Source: Pseudomonadota bacterium (GTDB lineage Bacteria > Pseudomonadota > Gammaproteobacteria > Nitrosococcales > Methylophagaceae). From it: a stretch of 64,000 nt of DNA. Shown in pieces: positions 57,039 to 64,000 of this stretch. The DNA is taken from positions 1 through 64,000 of the forward strand of contig JALIBN010000009.1 in the NCBI GenBank assembly GCA_030576275.1, in the 5' to 3' direction. How positions within the stretch are numbered: the stretch's first letter is position 1; each line of letters starts with the position of its first letter. The position numbers and the translations under genes were made by a program. The notes under the pieces were generated by a model. It saw nothing but the letters and a program-made list of their open reading frames with translations. It made no database searches and was not told where the DNA came from.

Positions 57039-58028
57039 ATGTCGCAATGGCTTATTAATAGCTGGTATCAACGCCAGCCAGTCAGATGGCTATTATGGCC
57101 CTTGTCATTAATCTATCAGGCAGTGCTTAAACTAAGACGGGAACTTTTTAGGCTTGATATATTGAAGCAACGTTTTTTACCGGTGCCCGTTATTATTGTC
57201 GGTAATATTACGATTGGTGGCACAGGGAAAACGCCTTTTGTGATCTGGCTTGCCAAGCAATTACAACAAGCAGGCTACCGTCCCGGTATTATTAGCCGAG
57301 GTTATGGCGGTAAAGCAGAGTATTATCCACAGAAAGTTATGTCAGATAGTGATCCAAGCATTGTCGGCGATGAGCCCATCATTATTAGCCGTCATACTCT
57401 ATGCCCGATGGTGGTTGCCCCTGACCGGCTCGCCGCAGGTATGATGTTATTACGAGACTATGACTGTAATATTATTATTGCCGATGATGGTTTGCAGCAC
57501 TATGCCTTAGGCCGCGATATTGAAATTGTCATTATTGATGGGCAACGCCAATTTGGTAATCAGCTTTGTCTACCTGCAGGTCCATTGCGGGAACCATTGT
57601 CACGTTTACAAAACGTCGATTTTATTATTGAAAATCATGGTTCAGGCTCTGCAAATTACACCATGACGCTATCCCAACTCCACGCCATTAATTTAGCTGA
57701 TCCTACAAAGATACTAGCGCTAACAACTTTTACGGGAAAAAGCGTTCATGCCATTGCCGGCATCGGTAATCCTCAACGCTTTTTTGACCAGTTATCTTCA
57801 CATGGTTTGCTGGTTATTAGCCATGCATTCGACGATCATCATCGATTTCAAACTAATGATCTCGACTTTAATGATAACAAACCAATACTGATGACCGAAA
57901 AAGATGCGGTAAAATGCCAAAAATTTGCTAACAGCAACACATGGTATATTCCCATTGAAGCCTCAATAAGCGGTAAACTTGACCAACATATTTTACAAAA
58001 ACTAGCAGGAATAACATCTCATGGATAA
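57039..58028 (+). CDS. lpxK: Tetraacyldisaccharide 4'-kinase
   Basis: Phosphorylates the 4' position of the lipid A disaccharide precursor. 329 residues: N-terminal membrane-associated helix, P-loop [19 protein letters not shown] (about 51-69), [17 protein letters not shown], and the catalytic [20 protein letters not shown]. The C-terminal third contains [12 protein letters not shown] and [10 protein letters not shown]. It follows msbA by 9 bp and overlaps the next small gene by 8 nt. Confidence 0.96.
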   Translation: MSQWLINSWYQRQPVRWLLWPLSLIYQAVLKLRRELFRLDILKQRFLPVPVIIVGNITIGGTGKTPFVIWLAKQLQQAGYRPGIISRGYGGKAEYYPQKVMSDSDPSIVGDEPIIISRHTLCPMVVAPDRLAAGMMLLRDYDCNIIIADDGLQHYALGRDIEIVIIDGQRQFGNQLCLPAGPLREPLSRLQNVDFIIENHGSGSANYTMTLSQLHAINLADPTKILALTTFTGKSVHAIAGIGNPQRFFDQLSSHGLLVISHAFDDHHRFQTNDLDFNDNKPILMTEKDAVKCQKFANSNTWYIPIEASISGKLDQHILQKLAGITSHG

Positions 58029-58200
58029 AGCTCTACTCGACATTCTCGCCTGTCCTAACTGTAAAGGCAGCCTGATCTACCGAAAATCTGAACAAGAATT
58101 GGTTTGCCCTATTTGTAGATTAGCTTACCCCATTCGTGATGACATTCCGGTGATGCTTACGGATGAAGCTCGCGAACTCGGTTCTAGTGAAGATATATAG
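58021..58200 (+). CDS. Trm112/YcaR-family zinc-ribbon-like protein
   Basis: Small gene of 59 codons between lpxK and kdsB. The product begins [20 protein letters not shown] and contains a second pair, [20 protein letters not shown], matching UPF0434/YcaR: two CPxC pairs that can bind one zinc. The ATG is 8 nt inside lpxK and the TAG directly abuts the kdsB ATG, so all three are translationally linked. In E. coli ycaR also lies next to kdsB. Function is not firmly known; related Trm112 proteins activate methyltransferases. Confidence 0.92.
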   Translation: MDKALLDILACPNCKGSLIYRKSEQELVCPICRLAYPIRDDIPVMLTDEARELGSSEDI

Positions 58201-58953
58201 ATGTCATTTAAAATAATCATCCCTGCTCGCTATGCATCCACTCGACTTCCAGGTAAACCACTATTGGATATTGCAGGCAAACCGATGATTCAACACGTCT
58301 ATGAGCGGGCGAAAGAAAGTCTAGCCAGTGAAGTTATTATTGCCACTGATGATGTCCGAATTGAAAAAGCGGCTAAAGCCTTTGGTGCCGATGTGTGTAT
58401 GACTCGATCAGATCACATTTCAGGCACTGATAGACTAGCGGAAGTAGCTAGACACCGTTCTTTTGCTGATGATGACATTGTTATTAATGTTCAGGGGGAC
58501 GAACCTTGTTTACCTGCCAGCCTAATCAATCAAGTAGCTGAAGATTTGGCACAACATTCAGATGCAGATATAGCGACGTTGTACGCTAAGATTACCGAAG
58601 AAAAGCAAGTCTTTGACCCTAATACCGTCAAAGTAGTGATGGATAGTAAAGGCTATGCACTCTATTTTAGCCGAGCACCTATTCCGTGGATGCGAGACCA
58701 TTTTGACAAAGAATCACCGTTACCACCTATCTTGCCACATTATCGCCATATAGGCTTGTATGGCTATCGTGCAAGCTTCTTAAAGCACTATACAGAACTT
58801 AGTCCCTGTATTTTGGAGCAAGAGGAGTCGTTGGAACAATTACGTGCTTTATTCCATGGCAAAAAAATTCACCTCACCGCAGCACAAATTAATCCTGGTC
58901 ATGGCGTTGATACCGAACATGACTTAATTGCAGTACGTAAATTGCTGGCTTAA
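58201..58953 (+). CDS. kdsB: 3-deoxy-manno-octulosonate cytidylyltransferase
   Basis: Activates Kdo to CMP-Kdo for attachment to lipid A. 250 residues: nucleotide-binding N-terminus IIPARYASTRLPGKPLLDIA, VIIATDDVRIEKAAKAFGA, INVQGDEPCLP (metal-binding Asp) and YFSRAPIPWMRD, ending in NPGHGVDTEHDL. Normal length. Last gene of the operon; a strong terminator follows. Confidence 0.97.
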   Translation: MSFKIIIPARYASTRLPGKPLLDIAGKPMIQHVYERAKESLASEVIIATDDVRIEKAAKAFGADVCMTRSDHISGTDRLAEVARHRSFADDDIVINVQGDEPCLPASLINQVAEDLAQHSDADIATLYAKITEEKQVFDPNTVKVVMDSKGYALYFSRAPIPWMRDHFDKESPLPPILPHYRHIGLYGYRASFLKHYTELSPCILEQEESLEQLRALFHGKKIHLTAAQINPGHGVDTEHDLIAVRKLLA

Positions 58954-58980
58954 ATTAAGTTTAAATTACCAGAGGATGAA

Positions 58981-59020
58981 AAAAAACCCAGATATCTTTA
59001 ATAAAATATCTGGGTTTTTT
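58981..59020. terminator. Bidirectional terminator between kdsB and the rne operon
   Basis: AAAAAACCCAGATAT (58981-58995) and ATATCTGGGTTTTTT (59006-59020) pair over 15 bp around a 10-nt loop. It serves kdsB on the plus strand and the gene downstream of rne on the minus strand. Confidence 0.93.
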
Positions 59021-59027
59021 ATAATGC

Positions 59028-59315
59028 TTATTTTAATACCAATAACGGCTCTAGGCCTGCAATAATAAGCTCAGGATGTAGCTCACCTTCACCATCAAAA
59101 ACCGGTAAAACATAGGTCTTAGGTGCTGCGCGATGACCTTCGCCATATTGCGATGCTTGAATGTTACTATCGGCTTCTAACACCTCTAACACCTGCAACA
59201 CCAACTCACAACCATCCAACAGCTCAATAATTTCACATCGCTGTTGTTGATAAACAAGTTGGTGACCCATTAAGGTCAACAACTGCTCAGATCTAAGATT
59301 AGGATTCGCTGGCAT
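59028..59315 (-). CDS. Hypothetical protein downstream of rne, 95 aa
   Basis: Family not recognised with certainty. Soluble and acidic, with leucine-rich helices ([20 protein letters not shown]) and no motif that I can assign. Its ATG lies 17 nt inside the end of rne and a terminator follows, so it belongs to the rne transcript. The overlap and terminator make it a probable real gene. Whether it acts with RNase E is unknown. Confidence 0.7.
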   Translation of the reverse strand: MPANPNLRSEQLLTLMGHQLVYQQQRCEIIELLDGCELVLQVLEVLEADSNIQASQYGEGHRAAPKTYVLPVFDGEGELHPELIIAGLEPLLVLK

Positions 59316-61791
59316 CTTCTTTAAGTTTCACTTCCTTAACTATACGTTTTGGTCGTACCACTTTTACTTTCACTTCTGCATTATCTGCCACTGCTGGTTT
59401 TTTTGCCACACTTTCTACTGGTGCTTCTACCGCAGGGGGTGGAGTAGCCTTACTATCATTCGTATTAGCAGGTGCGCGACGACGACGTGGGTTGCCAGCT
59501 GTTGGCGCTCTTCCACGGCGTGGCTTGGCTTCCTCAGTCGGTTTATTGCCATCGATTTCTTTAGCTTCCTGACGTGGAACATTACCATTCACTTCAGGTG
59601 CTTCTTTAGGAATTAGATTGCCTTCCACTTCTTTCTTTTCAGGCGGAAGCTTATTACCAGCATCATCTGGAATGGTGACTTCAGTTTGAAGTACATTTGC
59701 CTCACCATCAGTGCGCCCTGCGCCTGTACCAGCACCCGCTGGACGACGACGACGTCCACCGCGACGTGCTCGTTTGGCATTCGGATTACGTGCTGTAGAT
59801 TGATCATCATCATTCGTTGATGCTACTGCTGGTGATGCTACTGGTGATGCTGTTGCTACTGGAGCCGCTGTACGTGGTTGAGCATTGCTATTGTCTGCTG
59901 TTTTAGCTGGCGTAGCAGTCGTCTGTTCAGAATTTTCCTGATCAGGACGGCCACGTGGACCTCGACGATTGTTGTTATTGTTGTTATTACGATTACGCGG
60001 ACGACGGTTTTGATCGCGAGCAGGTTTATCTTCCACTTTTGGTTCAACTTCAGCCGCTACCTCAGCTTCAGGTTCATCAGCGGCTTTACCGGTCAACACA
60101 TTGAATAATCGTTTTAATAAATTTGGTTTTTTCTCTTTAACAACAACGACTGGTTCTTCTTTTGGTTTTGCTTCAGCAGTGATCACTGGCGCAGGTGCTG
60201 CCGGTGAAACACCCGTTACTGCGGCTTGTTCGACAATAGGCTTATCTTTCAATGCATCAGGTGTTATCGGTTCAGGCGTTATCATCAAATGATGACTGGT
60301 TTTTCCTTGTTCACCGCCATCTTTCACACGCTCGATATCGTAATGTGGCGTATCTAAATGTGGATTTGGAATTAACAGCAATTTCACACTATGGCGACGT
60401 TCAATCGTATCCAATTGATTACGTTTTTCGTTCAACATAAACGTAGCGACAGAAACAGGCAGTTGCACGACTAATTGCACAATGCCATCTCTGGTTGCTT
60501 CTTCTTCTAGTAATCTTAAAACAGCTAAACCTAATGATTCAACACCACGTACATGACCTAAACCAGCACAACGAGGGCAAACTTCCTCATGAGCATCACC
60601 CAATGAAGGACGAATACGCTGACGTGACATTTCCAATAAGCCAAAACGTGAAATACGACCGACCTGAACACGTGCTCGATCAGCTTTAAGATGGTCGCGA
60701 AGGCGGTTTTCAACTTCACGTTGATGACGACTTGGTCCCATATCGATGAAATCGATCACCACCAAACCACCTAAATCACGAATACGTAATTGACGGGCAA
60801 TTTCTTCAGCGGCTTCTAAGTTAGTATTAAAAGCTGTTTCTTCAATATCGCCGCCTTTATTTGCACGGGCAGAGTTAACGTCGATTGAAATCAACGCTTC
60901 TGTTGGGTCGATAACTAAAGCACCACCAGAAGGCAGGCGTACTTCATGACGAAATGCCGTTTCAATCTGACTTTCAACTTGGTAGCGTGTAAATAGAGGA
61001 ACTTTATCTTGATATAGTTTGAATTTACTCAACTCATGCGGCATAACCATGCGCATAAAGTCATAACCCGTTTGATACATTTCAGGTGAATCGACTAAGA
61101 TTTCACCAATATCTTTACGCAAGTAATCACGTAAGGCACGGATGATGATATTGCTTTCTTGGTAAACTAAAAACGGTGCTTTACGCTCTTTAGTCGCGTT
61201 ATCAATCGCTGTCCAGAGTTGCACGAGATATTCTAAATCCCATTGCAATTCTTCGGTTTGTTTACCTACACCAGCAGTACGCACGATCATGCCCATGCCT
61301 TCAGGCACCGTCAACGAACGTAAAGCTTCTTGTAATTCAGCGCGTTCATCACCTTCAATACGACGTGAAATTCCGCCTGCACGAGGGCTATTTGGCATTA
61401 ATACTAAATAACGACCAGCAAGGCTGATCATCGTTGATAATGCAGCGCCTTTATTGCCACGTTCTTCTTTTTCAATTTGAATAACGAGTTCTTGGCCAAC
61501 AGACAGTACATCTTGCACGTTAATACGGCCAGATTCATTGTCACCATTTTTTTGTTTGAAATAACTTTTTGAAATTTCTTTTAGCGGTAAAAAACCTTGA
61601 CGCTCTGAGCCATATTCAACAAAAACGGCTTCTAAACTCGGTTCTACTCGAGTAATTTTGCCTTTGTAAATGTTGCCTTTCTTTTGTTCCCTTGACGGGA
61701 TATCGATATCCAAATCGAATAAACGTTGGCCATCAACCATCGCTACACGCAACTCTTCATCATGCGTTGCGTTAATTAAAATTCGTTTCAT
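59299..61791 (-). CDS. rne: Ribonuclease E
   Basis: Endonuclease for mRNA decay and rRNA/tRNA processing. 830 residues. The catalytic half is standard: S1 domain ([20 protein letters not shown], about 39-58), 5' sensor region, the DNase I-like site with [12 protein letters not shown] and [13 protein letters not shown] (two metal-binding Asp), and the zinc-link [10 protein letters not shown] (about 402-411). The C-terminal half is shorter than in E. coli (1061 residues), disordered, and holds an Arg/Asn-rich RNA-binding-like stretch near 580-610, an RRGGRRRR patch and four tandem 12-residue repeats at 712-759. The ribosome site is hidden in a leader hairpin. Confidence 0.95.
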   Translation of the reverse strand: MKRILINATHDEELRVAMVDGQRLFDLDIDIPSREQKKGNIYKGKITRVEPSLEAVFVEYGSERQGFLPLKEISKSYFKQKNGDNESGRINVQDVLSVGQELVIQIEKEERGNKGAALSTMISLAGRYLVLMPNSPRAGGISRRIEGDERAELQEALRSLTVPEGMGMIVRTAGVGKQTEELQWDLEYLVQLWTAIDNATKERKAPFLVYQESNIIIRALRDYLRKDIGEILVDSPEMYQTGYDFMRMVMPHELSKFKLYQDKVPLFTRYQVESQIETAFRHEVRLPSGGALVIDPTEALISIDVNSARANKGGDIEETAFNTNLEAAEEIARQLRIRDLGGLVVIDFIDMGPSRHQREVENRLRDHLKADRARVQVGRISRFGLLEMSRQRIRPSLGDAHEEVCPRCAGLGHVRGVESLGLAVLRLLEEEATRDGIVQLVVQLPVSVATFMLNEKRNQLDTIERRHSVKLLLIPNPHLDTPHYDIERVKDGGEQGKTSHHLMITPEPITPDALKDKPIVEQAAVTGVSPAAPAPVITAEAKPKEEPVVVVKEKKPNLLKRLFNVLTGKAADEPEAEVAAEVEPKVEDKPARDQNRRPRNRNNNNNNNRRGPRGRPDQENSEQTTATPAKTADNSNAQPRTAAPVATASPVASPAVASTNDDDQSTARNPNAKRARRGGRRRRPAGAGTGAGRTDGEANVLQTEVTIPDDAGNKLPPEKKEVEGNLIPKEAPEVNGNVPRQEAKEIDGNKPTEEAKPRRGRAPTAGNPRRRRAPANTNDSKATPPPAVEAPVESVAKKPAVADNAEVKVKVVRPKRIVKEVKLKEDASES

Positions 61792-62373
61792 GCACTAACC
61801 TCTTGTTGAGGTTCTCACGCTGGTTTATTCCTAACTTTTATTAGGCTTCAGCTACTTAGTCAGTCATTAAAATCTGATTTCTACAGGACAATATTATTTA
61901 TTTTGTGCAATTAATAGTCACAACGCGTCTTACATTTGCACATTGTTTAATCCTACGTGTAGTGTGTGCCTTATAGACACTTTCTACTGTCGCAATAATA
62001 TTCTGCGACGATCCACTCAATATCAGCGCTTCACCCCCTGGTGTAGCTGGCCGGATATTTCTCTTTATTAATTGCCTGTCATTGCCCTGCTTGGCACTGT
62101 ATTTATTCACTATCACCAAGACATGAGAACTACTTAATTTTTTGCTCACTATTGAGCACCAATCACGTCTAACCTGAGTCAAACGTGTTAAATCAAAACT
62201 TGTTGGACCTAGCCGCATCAACTTCTATATTATCTATTTTAAGTGAAGGCGCGACTATGCCATTTCAGGTTACCTTGTATAAAAGTCGGTATACTGACTC
62301 CCTTTAACGCAATGACCACCGACTGAATATAACAGTACGCAATCATATCAGCAATAGCCAACCAGACATTTTT
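61792..62373. promoter_or_regulatory. rne-rluC divergent region with structured rne leader
   Basis: About 580 bp without a supported gene; a 107-codon minus frame at 61898-62221 lacks family features. On the minus strand just before the rne ATG, AACCTC and GAGGTT (61808-61813 and 61797-61802) form a 6-bp stem that holds the GAGG ribosome site. A second stem, CCTAA/TTAGG (61830-61845), lies upstream. E. coli rne is autoregulated by RNase E binding to leader hairpins; the layout here is compatible. The rluC promoter must lie toward 62300. Confidence 0.55.
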
Positions 62374-63345
62374 ATGACAAGCAGCGATACAAAAACTAAT
62401 CTCATCTCTAATCCAGTTCAATTCATTGATATCAGCGCCGCACAAGCTGGCCAACGAATTGATAATTTCCTACTGACGTTGGAAAAAGGCGTACCTAAAA
62501 GCCGAATTTATCGTGCCATTCGAAAAGGCGAGGTTAGAGTTAATAAAGGGCGTATCAAACAAACCTATAAAATTCAGGCTGGTGACTCTGTCCGCGTCCC
62601 GCCGCTACATGTTTCCGAAGATACTACTCCGACAACGGTAAGTGAATTTTTACGACGCCAACTTACTGAAAGTATCTTATTAGAAGACGATGATCTACTG
62701 GTATTAAATAAGCCCTGTGGACTAGCGGTACATGCTGGCAGTAACATTCAGCAAGGTATCATCGAAGCACTCAGAGTTATTCGTGCTGAATTACCCTTTT
62801 TAGAGTTAGTGCATCGGCTCGATCGTGATACCTCTGGGTGTTTATTATTAGCAAAAAATCGTGATGCTTTACTTAATTTGCAACAACAAATGATCAATCA
62901 CGACCTCAATAAACGTTATCTCACTTTACTAAAAGGGTCTTGGGGTAGCGAAGAACGTCTTATTGAACAACCTTTGTTAAAAAATACCGTCTCATCTGGC
63001 GAACGTATGGTCCGTGTTGATCCTGAAGGCAAATACGCTAAAACGGTATTTATTCCTGTTGAATCATTTAAACAAGCTCAACTAACAGAAGTGGTGCTTT
63101 ACACCGGTCGTACTCATCAAATCCGTGTTCATGCTCACTTCATGCAAACACCAATGGCGGGCGATGATAAATATGGCCAACGTAACTTTAATAAAGACAT
63201 GAAGAAGTTTGGCTTAAAACGTATGTTTTTACACGCATGGAAATTAGGCATTACCCATCCAACGACCAACCAAGCCATCATGCTAGAAGCACCATTACCA
63301 GAACAATTAGAAAATGTTCTCTCTAAATTAAGACAACAAGTATGA
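62374..63345 (+). CDS. rluC: 23S rRNA pseudouridine synthase RluC
   Basis: Converts U955, U2504 and U2580 (E. coli numbering) of 23S rRNA to pseudouridine. 323 residues: S4 RNA-binding domain (AQAGQRIDNFLLTLEKGVPK, about 20-85), then the RluA-type catalytic domain with VLNKPCGLAVHAGS, the motif HRLDRDTSGCLLLAKN carrying the catalytic Asp, and YTGRTHQIRVHAHFMQTPMA. It is divergent from rne, as in E. coli, and its stop overlaps the next ATG by 4 nt. Confidence 0.95.
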   Translation: MTSSDTKTNLISNPVQFIDISAAQAGQRIDNFLLTLEKGVPKSRIYRAIRKGEVRVNKGRIKQTYKIQAGDSVRVPPLHVSEDTTPTTVSEFLRRQLTESILLEDDDLLVLNKPCGLAVHAGSNIQQGIIEALRVIRAELPFLELVHRLDRDTSGCLLLAKNRDALLNLQQQMINHDLNKRYLTLLKGSWGSEERLIEQPLLKNTVSSGERMVRVDPEGKYAKTVFIPVESFKQAQLTEVVLYTGRTHQIRVHAHFMQTPMAGDDKYGQRNFNKDMKKFGLKRMFLHAWKLGITHPTTNQAIMLEAPLPEQLENVLSKLRQQV

Positions 63346-64000
63346 GCCATTACGACCTTATCGTCTTTGATTGGGATGGTACCTTGATGGATTCCACTGG
63401 CCATATCGTCACTTGTATGCAGCAAGCTATCACTCAATTAGAATTAGCGCCGTTAGATGACGCTGCCATCAGTCATATAATAGGTCTGGGTCTTAGTGAA
63501 GCCGCTTATGTACTTTATCCTAATGCTAGTCCGGAAACCATTAACTTACTAGCCGATACCTACCGTGATATTTGGCTCAGCAATCCGCTCGATACTCCTT
63601 TATTTGCCAATGCCTATAACTTGGTTCAATCACTGAATGATCAAAATTATTTTCTCGGTGTAGCAACAGGGAAAAGTCGCCGAGGTTTAGACAAAGTATT
63701 GGTCAGTAGCAAATTAGGGCCTTTATTTCACGCTACCCGCTGTGCAGGTGAATGCCATTCAAAACCACACCCACAAATGTTAGAAGAGTTGATTACTTAT
63801 TTTGGGGTTGATGCTAACAAAACACTGATGATTGGTGATACTGAATATGACTTACAAATGGCTCATAATGCCGGCGCTGATAGCTTAGGCATCAGTCATG
63901 GCGCCCATGGCGTAGAGACACTACAAGCTTGTTCGCCAAAAGGGATAGTAGCTGACCTACATCAGGCGCAACAATGGTTAATCAACTTGTCGTCACCGCG
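63342..64000 (+). CDS. HAD-family hydrolase (phosphoglycolate phosphatase-like), cut by the window end
   Basis: The frame is open from ATG 63342 to the last base, giving at least 219 residues. HAD motif I is VFDWDGTLMDST near the N-terminus, motif II ATGKSRRGLDKVL, motif III Lys in HSKPHPQML and motif IV IGDTEYDLQMAHNAG. A helical cap domain (about 15-90) places it with phosphoglycolate phosphatase/YjjG-type enzymes. The ATG overlaps the rluC stop (ATGA), so the two are coupled, as for rluC-HAD pairs in other gammaproteobacteria. Only the C-terminus is missing. The substrate is not determined. Confidence 0.92.
   Translation, partial: MSHYDLIVFDWDGTLMDSTGHIVTCMQQAITQLELAPLDDAAISHIIGLGLSEAAYVLYPNASPETINLLADTYRDIWLSNPLDTPLFANAYNLVQSLNDQNYFLGVATGKSRRGLDKVLVSSKLGPLFHATRCAGECHSKPHPQMLEELITYFGVDANKTLMIGDTEYDLQMAHNAGADSLGISHGAHGVETLQACSPKGIVADLHQAQQWLINLSSP

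Noticed and set aside
59500-60110. Several antisense frames opposite the low-complexity rne tail
   Set aside because: They arise from the biased Arg/Asn/Lys codon runs of rne and have no start signals.
61898-62221. 107-codon minus frame in the rne leader
   Set aside because: No ribosome site or recognised motif; more likely untranslated leader of rne.

Overview
The window is an AT-rich chromosomal segment of a gammaproteobacterium. The conserved blocks thrS-infC-rpmI-rplT-pheST-ihfA-merR, uvrC-pgsA-tRNA(Gly/Cys/Gly), comEC-exbB-exbD-msbA-lpxK-kdsB and rne<>rluC-HAD point to that class. A four-gene ectoine operon (ectA, ectB, ectC and an ectoine-type aspartokinase), a cation/proton antiporter, a DUF481 outer-membrane protein, an aerobic aa3-type oxidase with a cytochrome c domain on subunit II, and ovothiol synthesis genes suggest an aerobic, marine or halotolerant species. 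A Methylophaga- or Cycloclasticus-like organism is plausible, but that is inference and no marker here decides it.

Layout. 1-2.5 kb: a decayed EAL-domain gene and a DUF481 outer-membrane protein. 2.5-7.2 kb: ectABC-ask plus an overlapping membrane TPR gene, closed by a strong terminator. 7.4-10.2 kb (minus): a small unknown gene and a lexA-like / Y-family polymerase / SRAP-like SOS cassette. 10.6-18.7 kb: a mixed accessory stretch with ynfA, an antiporter, tRNA-Val, a GNAT enzyme, an interrupted DUF2127 gene next to a protease-dead S24-like protein, an AsmA-family protein, pdxH and a winged-helix protein. Several palindromes and one dispersed-type repeat lie in its intergenic gaps. 18.9-22.2 kb: ovoA with an overlapping PLP-dependent lyase (probable ovoB). 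22.4-25.5 kb: three tRNAs, pgsA, uvrC. 25.8-29.6 kb: mfd and a DUF3579 gene. 30-38 kb (minus): Yip1-family protein and the complete cytochrome c oxidase locus with its heme A and copper assembly factors. 38.9-46.9 kb: tRNA-Pro, the translation block, tRNA-Val. 47-51.8 kb: ilvA, rpiA, lolC/E-lolD, DUF2062. 51.9-59 kb: comEC and the lipid A/Kdo export-synthesis operon. 59-64 kb: rne, rluC and a HAD phosphatase cut by the window end.

How the genes work together. Osmoadaptation is represented by ectoine synthesis with its own aspartokinase and probably by the antiporter. Redox defence may involve ovothiol. Respiration is covered by a self-contained oxidase assembly locus. Envelope biogenesis is covered by the msbA-lpxK-kdsB and lol genes. 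Most of the window is ordinary core genome. The less ordinary parts are the SOS cassette with an altered SRAP-like protein, the S24-like protein whose two catalytic positions are replaced, the long palindrome inside the ectoine operon, structured intergenic DNA at 18.17-18.35 kb, the TPR gene tied to the ectoine aspartokinase, and a four-copy 12-residue repeat in the RNase E tail. I found no clearly new multi-gene system, no CRISPR array, no prophage and no complete insertion sequence.
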